From positions 1 through 64,000 of the forward strand of contig JAGBCV010000052.1 of assembly GCA_017937845.1 (NCBI GenBank): a DNA stretch of 64,000 nucleotides, read 5' to 3'. Under the pieces are notes generated by a model. It searched no databases, had not been told where the DNA came from, and was given only the letters and a program-made list of their open reading frames with translations. Source of the DNA: Clostridia bacterium. GTDB taxonomy: Bacteria > Bacillota > Clostridia > Oscillospirales > CAG-272. Both the position numbers and the translations under genes were made by a program. Shown piece after piece: positions 59,692 through 64,000 of the stretch. Positions within the stretch are counted from its first letter, which is position 1; each line of letters begins with the position of its first letter.

Positions 59692-60201
59692 ATGAAAAAC
59701 CACTCCTTTGTACCCGACATGATGTTTGATAGCGTTTTTGAAATCGAGCCCGAAATGCTGATAGAAAGAAATATCCGTGCCGTGGTACTGGATATCGACA
59801 ATACCCTTGTCACTTACGGAGTGGCAGAGCCGACGGAGGAGGTCATTGCGTGGATCGAAACGCTCAAGAGTGCAGGACTTCACGTTGCCATCGCATCGAA
59901 CAATCACGAGCCGCGCGTGGCACTTTTCAACAAAAAGCTCGGCGTTTTCACAACATGGGAAAGCAAAAAACCCTCTGCGCGTTCCGTCAAGACCGCGTGT
60001 GAGCATTTCGGCGTAAAAGCAGAGGAAGCCGTCGTCATCGGCGACCAGATCTTCACAGACGTTTGGTGCGCGAGAAACGCAGGCGCACTTGCGATCTTGG
60101 TCAAGCCCATTCCTTATCCCGAAAATCTCTTTTTCAAATGCAAGCGCATTTTGGAAAAGCCCTTTATCCGTACCTATCGCAGACGGCATCAAAACAAATG
60201 A
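59692..60201 (+). CDS. YqeG family HAD IIIA-type phosphatase
   Basis: This 169-residue protein matches the YqeG family (phosphatidylglycerophosphate-phosphatase-like): VVLDIDNTLVTYG (motif I), IASNNHEPRV (motif II), KPSARS (Lys) and VIGDQIFTDVWCARNAG (motif IV). AAAGG-type site before ATG. It is followed after 15 bases by the YhaN-like ATPase gene in the same direction. Confidence 0.92.
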   Translation: MKNHSFVPDMMFDSVFEIEPEMLIERNIRAVVLDIDNTLVTYGVAEPTEEVIAWIETLKSAGLHVAIASNNHEPRVALFNKKLGVFTTWESKKPSARSVKTACEHFGVKAEEAVVIGDQIFTDVWCARNAGALAILVKPIPYPENLFFKCKRILEKPFIRTYRRRHQNK

Positions 60202-60216
60202 AAGGAAATCTGACTT

Positions 60217-62523
60217 ATGATCTTTGAGTCTTTATATATCAGAAGCTTCGGCAAGCTTTCTGACCGAGGCATTGAATTTGACAGCGGAGTCAATATCATC
60301 GAAGGCGCAAATGAATCGGGCAAATCCACCATTTGCAACTTCATCAAGTTCATTTTTTACGGACTCCCCTCCAAAACGGAAGAAAAATTGCATTTCATCA
60401 GCTGGCATACCGCAAGCGCAGGCGGTACGCTGACGTTCCGCGAGGGCAATAACCGTTATCGCATCGAGCGAGAGGTCGTTTGCGCCACCAATTCCGAGGG
60501 CAAAAACAGCTTCCGCGAGCGTCTTGCCATCATCGATGCCGATACAAATATGCCCTGCTTCAAGGGACAATCCCCGGGCGAGGTCTTCTTCGGCGTGTCC
60601 GCTTCCGTTTTTGACAGCACCGCCTATATCCGTCAATCGGCAAATACGAAGATCGGCGGTCATGCGCTCGGAGAAGAAGCGGAAAACATTCTTTTCGCAG
60701 GCAACGAAAGCATCAACACAAAAAAAGCGCTCGATAAGCTTGACAGCGCACGTGTATTTTTGCTCCACAAAAACCGCAAGGGTGGTAAGATCACCGAGCT
60801 GGAAGCCAAACGCACCGAGATCGAAGAAAAGCTCGAAATCGCAAAGCAGGCAAGCGGTGATATCATCTATTTGGAAGGCACACACCGTCAGCTTTCCGAG
60901 AAAAAAGAGGACGCCGAGCATCGACTTGCCACAGTGAACGCCGAGCTCGAAGAATTTAACCGTTATACCGTCAAAAAGGCTTGCCTGAGAAGCAAAACGG
61001 AAAAGGTCCGTCTTGCGGAGATCGAAGATAAGATCGACGCGCTCCGAAAGGACCCCGCGCATGGCGGCATGGATATCTCCACCGATACATACATCGCATC
61101 GCTTGAAAAGAAGCAGAGCGACCTTGAGCTTGCCACCTCGCGTTACAGCGACGCGGAAGAAAACCTCAAGGAAGCCGACAATAAGCTCGCGGGCATGAGC
61201 GAAAAGCTCGCCATCTTTGAGCGTTTCGGCAAAGCAGGCGGCAAAACCAGAGAAGAACTCATCAAAAAGACAAGCGATATCCGCGCATCGGTCAAAAAAG
61301 GTCAGCGCACCTCCATTCTGTGCTTTACAGGTGCCGTCCTGTTTGCGGTGCTTGCCATGGTCTTCATGTTTGCGCTCCCCGATATGCCCTCTTATCTTGC
61401 GTATATCTTTTTGGCGCTCGTTCCCGTTTGTATCATCCCCGCGCTCATCTGCATCGGCAAAAACAAAAAACAAAACGCAGAGCTTGCCGAGATCTGTACG
61501 AAATTCGGCTGTAATACCTATGCGGAATTTGAAGAGCTTGTGAAAGCCGCGACCGAGGACGAAGCCTTTATGGTCTTTATCACAGGCGCACGCGATGAAG
61601 CAAGCGATAAATTCAACAGCTCCTCCGAAAGACTGGAAAATCTGAGCGCGGATATTCTTCGCACGCTCCGCGACCACGGCTTTGCCTTCTCCGAAAATAC
61701 CTCCACCTCTCTTGCGGAAGCCATCAAGGTCTGCCGCGAAACACGCACGGAGATCGCCAAGCTTGAAACGGCGGCATCTGAGCTTCGCAGCCGTATCAAA
61801 GCCATCGCGGAAGACCTCTCCGCATACAGCGAGGATTATTTGCGCGAAGCGCTTTTCGCAGATTACAACGAGGAAGCCATGGAAGCCTTCAATCTCGCCG
61901 CCAAGAAACGCGACCGCGATTTCCTTACGGGCTCCATCAACACCCAGACCGAACGCTTGCATGAGATCGACGTAGAGCTTGCGACCTTGCGTACAGGCAC
62001 CTATAAGCCGACCGAGCTTGCAGAGGAAAAAGCCATCTTAGATGAACAGATCGAAACGCTCACCAAAAAATGGGCGGCGTATATCCTTGCCATTGAATCC
62101 ATCGAAAACGCCAGCGGCAAGCTCCGCGAGGGCATTTCTCCGAAGATCGCCAAAAATGCAAGCCGCCTCATGAACGCCATGACCGAGGGCAAATACGGCG
62201 AGCTTGGTGTGGATCTTGATTTTGCGCTCTCCTTTACCGAAGGGGGACTTACACACGATGCGGCATATCTCAGCGCAGGTACAGGCGACCTTGCCTATAT
62301 GTGCCTTCGTATCGCGCTTATCGAATTGCTTTATAAAAAATCCATGCCTCCCTTTATTTTTGACGAAAGCTTTGTCCGTATGGACGACGAACGTCTGACC
62401 CGTATGATGCTCTTGCTTCATAAATACGGTCAGCGAAATTGCCAAAGTATCCTGCTTTCCTGCCATTCCAGAGAAAGAAAAATCAGCGATGCCATCGGTT
62501 CTTACCGTCATTTGTCCATTTAA
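60217..62523 (+). CDS. YhaN-like AAA ATPase (SbcC/RecF/SMC type) with a central membrane segment
   Basis: The protein has 768 residues. The N-terminal half-domain has MIFESLYIRSFGKLSDRGIEF and Walker A GANESGKST (~31-39). Long coiled coils follow, broken near residues 365-415 by two hydrophobic helices (SILCFTGAVLFAVLAMVFMF and IFLALVPVCIIPALICI). The C-terminal half-domain has the signature LSAGTGDLAY and Walker B PFIFDESF. YhaN usually pairs with the SbcD-like nuclease YhaO, which is not next to it here. AAAGGA-type site before ATG. Confidence 0.88.
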   Translation: MIFESLYIRSFGKLSDRGIEFDSGVNIIEGANESGKSTICNFIKFIFYGLPSKTEEKLHFISWHTASAGGTLTFREGNNRYRIEREVVCATNSEGKNSFRERLAIIDADTNMPCFKGQSPGEVFFGVSASVFDSTAYIRQSANTKIGGHALGEEAENILFAGNESINTKKALDKLDSARVFLLHKNRKGGKITELEAKRTEIEEKLEIAKQASGDIIYLEGTHRQLSEKKEDAEHRLATVNAELEEFNRYTVKKACLRSKTEKVRLAEIEDKIDALRKDPAHGGMDISTDTYIASLEKKQSDLELATSRYSDAEENLKEADNKLAGMSEKLAIFERFGKAGGKTREELIKKTSDIRASVKKGQRTSILCFTGAVLFAVLAMVFMFALPDMPSYLAYIFLALVPVCIIPALICIGKNKKQNAELAEICTKFGCNTYAEFEELVKAATEDEAFMVFITGARDEASDKFNSSSERLENLSADILRTLRDHGFAFSENTSTSLAEAIKVCRETRTEIAKLETAASELRSRIKAIAEDLSAYSEDYLREALFADYNEEAMEAFNLAAKKRDRDFLTGSINTQTERLHEIDVELATLRTGTYKPTELAEEKAILDEQIETLTKKWAAYILAIESIENASGKLREGISPKIAKNASRLMNAMTEGKYGELGVDLDFALSFTEGGLTHDAAYLSAGTGDLAYMCLRIALIELLYKKSMPPFIFDESFVRMDDERLTRMMLLLHKYGQRNCQSILLSCHSRERKISDAIGSYRHLSI

Positions 62524-62577
62524 CACAACTTTCTGAAAAAATTTTCAAAAAAACTGAAAAAATTTCACAAAAAGTAC

Positions 62578-62606
62578 TTTTCATCTGCTCACTTATGTGC
62601 TATAAT
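62578..62606 (+). promoter_or_regulatory. Promoter of the long HPF gene
   Basis: TTTTCA (62578-62583), 17 bp, TATAAT (62601-62606). Confidence 0.65.
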
Positions 62607-62612
62607 ATAGTC

Positions 62613-62658
62613 GTAAGGGAGCAGAACCCTTTTTTAGAACCTCATATCGTTCCCTTAC
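62613..62658 (+). promoter_or_regulatory. Alternative hairpins in the HPF leader
   Basis: GTAAGGGA (62613-62620) can pair with TCCCTTAC (62651-62658), or its AAGGG with the nearer CCCTT (62628-62632) just before a T-run. The two are exclusive and look like a small attenuator. Confidence 0.45.
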
Positions 62659-62684
62659 AAATACGAGCGAAAGGTGAACATTCT

Positions 62685-63215
62685 ATGAAAACAACGATTC
62701 TTCTGAGACAAGTAACCATTACTGATGACGTCCGCCAGCTGATTGAAAAAAAGATCGGAAAATTGGACAAATTCTTCCTCGACAACGCTGAAGCATTCGT
62801 AACACTCAGCAAAAAAAGAGAGAAAGAAATCTTAGAGCTCACCATCTCCGCTGCCGGATCGCTCTTCCGCAGCGAAGTTGAAGGACCGACTTTCTGCCAT
62901 GCTATCGATACGGCGGTCAACGTAATTGAACGTCAGATTCGTAAAAATAAAACACGGCTTGAAAAGAAGCTTCGTGAAGGCGCTTTCCTTGATGGCGGTG
63001 CTTCCGAAATGCCCGAACCCGTAGAAGAAGAAACCGAATTTAAGATTCGCAAGAAATCCTTCGACCTCAAGCCCATGACCCCCGAAGAAGCGATCATGCA
63101 GATGAATCTCCTCGGACATGAATTTTTCGTATATGAAGATCAGGAAACCGAAGAAATCCACGTCGTTTATAAGAGAAAAGACGGCGCATATGGTCTGATC
63201 GAAACACACAAATAA
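62685..63215 (+). CDS. hpf: Ribosome hibernation-promoting factor, long form
   Basis: Long HPF/RaiA dimerises 70S ribosomes into 100S particles in stationary phase. It has 176 residues: an S30AE domain (~1-100, TTILLRQVTITDDVRQLIEKKIGKLDKFF split) and a C-terminal dimerisation domain with KSFDLKPMTPEEAIMQMNLLGHEFFVY split, the long-form hallmark. AAAGGTG lies 7-8 bases before ATG. It has its own promoter, a possible attenuator and a terminator. Confidence 0.95.
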   Translation: MKTTILLRQVTITDDVRQLIEKKIGKLDKFFLDNAEAFVTLSKKREKEILELTISAAGSLFRSEVEGPTFCHAIDTAVNVIERQIRKNKTRLEKKLREGAFLDGGASEMPEPVEEETEFKIRKKSFDLKPMTPEEAIMQMNLLGHEFFVYEDQETEEIHVVYKRKDGAYGLIETHK

Positions 63216-63243
63216 ATCACATCTTTTTCATATTTCATCTCCT

Positions 63244-63270
63244 AAAACACCGGCTTTGCCGGTGTTTTTT
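63244..63270 (+). terminator. Terminator of the HPF gene
   Basis: AAACACCGGC-TTT-GCCGGTGTTT followed by TTT. Confidence 0.9.
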
Positions 63271-63290
63271 CTGTTTACATTCTGCTTTTG

Positions 63291-63319
63291 TTGACTTTCG
63301 TTTTATGGTATGATAGAAT
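63291..63319 (+). promoter_or_regulatory. Promoter of the rRNA methyltransferase gene
   Basis: TTGACT (63291-63296), 17 bp, TAGAAT (63314-63319). Confidence 0.65.
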
Positions 63320-63372
63320 ATAAAGATAAGAATATAATTTTCACTTTACATATAAAAAATCGGAGGCTATTT

Positions 63373-64000
63373 ATGCTGAAAAAGAATGATATCGTAACCC
63401 TTACCATCACAGACCTCACCAATGAAGGCATGGGCGTTGCCAAACTCGACGGCTACGTGCTTTTCGTCCCCAAGACCGCGATCGGTGACGTGATCTCTGC
63501 GCGCGTCCTCAAAACGCTCACCTCTCATGGCTTTGCTAAGGTGGAGGAAATTTTGACACCTTCCCCCGACCGATGCGACGTGGATTGCCCTGTTTTTTCA
63601 AAATGTGGCGGCTGTCTGTTCCGTCATATCACCTATGAAGCAGAGCTTCAAATCAAAAAAAGCTGGGTAGACGGTCATTTCCAGCGCATCGGCAAGCTGG
63701 ATATTGCTTGCGATACCATTCTTCCCTCCCCCGCCGAAAACGGCTACCGCAATAAGGCGCAGATCCCTTGCGGAAAGGATACCGCAGGCAAGCCCTCCTT
63801 TGGCTTTTTCGCGCCCCATAGCCATCGCATCATTCCGAACGAACATTGTGCTTTGCAGCCTGCATTTTACGGCGAGATCACCAAAACCGTTGAAAATTGG
63901 ATGAATGAATATAAAATTGAACCTTATGACGAGGAAACACACCGCGGTATCTTGCGCCATCTGTTCATTCGTGACGGACGTGTCAGCGAAGAGGTCATGG
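63373..64000 (+). CDS. 23S rRNA (uracil-5-)-methyltransferase, RumA/RlmD/TrmA family (3' part outside window)
   Basis: The visible ~209 residues show an N-terminal TRAM domain (LTITDLTNEGMGVAKLDGYV) and a Cys cluster CDVDCPVFSKCGGC that binds [4Fe-4S] in RumA-type enzymes. GYRNKAQIPCG and a start of the SAM-binding region follow. It methylates C5 of specific uridines in 23S rRNA or tRNA; the position cannot be told. CGGAGG lies 6 bases before ATG. The gene runs off the right edge. Confidence 0.93.
   Translation, partial: MLKKNDIVTLTITDLTNEGMGVAKLDGYVLFVPKTAIGDVISARVLKTLTSHGFAKVEEILTPSPDRCDVDCPVFSKCGGCLFRHITYEAELQIKKSWVDGHFQRIGKLDIACDTILPSPAENGYRNKAQIPCGKDTAGKPSFGFFAPHSHRIIPNEHCALQPAFYGEITKTVENWMNEYKIEPYDEETHRGILRHLFIRDGRVSEEVM

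Overview
The window looks like one chromosomal contig from a low-to-mid GC Gram-positive bacterium of the class Clostridia, probably an uncultured gut lineage related to Oscillospirales/Ruminococcaceae. This is inferred from gene content: RpoB/RpoC of Firmicutes type, an L7Ae-like protein beside S12, a Re-type citrate synthase, a long-form hibernation factor, secreted proteins with Thr/Glu-rich linkers, and strong AAAGGAGG-type ribosome binding sites with sigma-A-like promoters. I saw no rRNA, tRNA, CRISPR array, insertion sequence or phage gene.

Layout. 1-20.0 kb (minus strand) is core information processing: tuf (cut by the window edge), fusA, rpsG, rpsL and an L7Ae-like gene, then an unrelated secreted esterase lipoprotein, then rpoC, rpoB, Nudix, HIT, alaS and pcrA. 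The str genes, the esterase and rpoBC each have their own promoter and terminator, so the usual continuous rpoBC-str arrangement is broken. 20-39 kb is accessory and mostly secreted. It holds two small lipoproteins ending in the same six residues, two related ~55-aa peptides, a peptide-kinase-PqqD-peptidase/nucleotidyltransferase operon, large surface proteins (GLUG repeats; repeated Cys-pair modules), a VanY-type carboxypeptidase, an Lhr-like helicase, sodium-pump decarboxylase beta and gamma subunits and a duplicated-domain lipoprotein. 39-47.5 kb is metabolic: a MtaA/UroD-like methyltransferase, a GH2 glycosidase with tandem palindromic operators, and a Re-citrate synthase/GntR/aconitase/isocitrate dehydrogenase operon that would make 2-oxoglutarate. 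47.6-64 kb is mostly housekeeping: the nusB-TsaD-like-xseA-xseB-ispA-UDP-sugar pyrophosphorylase run, an XRE regulator, small membrane proteins, a deacetylase/methyltransferase/HAD operon, YqeG with a YhaN-like ATPase, long HPF and the start of an rRNA methyltransferase.

Most interesting system. At 25.8-28.6 kb a 54-aa peptide gene is followed, after a stem-loop, by three translationally coupled genes: an HprK-like kinase, a PqqD-like peptide-binding protein, and a fusion of an S26/S24-like peptidase domain to an NTP_transf_5-type nucleotidyltransferase. A paralogous peptide sits alone at 22.0 kb. Both peptides and both LPWDEF-ending lipoproteins share one promoter form (TTGATT, 16 bp, TATAAT with an upstream TATGn), unlike most 17-bp-spaced promoters here. 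I infer a RiPP-like system, possibly phosphorylation-based, acting on dispersed co-regulated small peptides. The chemistry and the substrates are not shown by the sequence.

Intergenic palindromic repeats of several families occur at 20.8, 41.8, 47.5, 55.2 and 59.0 kb. A compact structured region of unknown identity lies at 30.9-31.1 kb.
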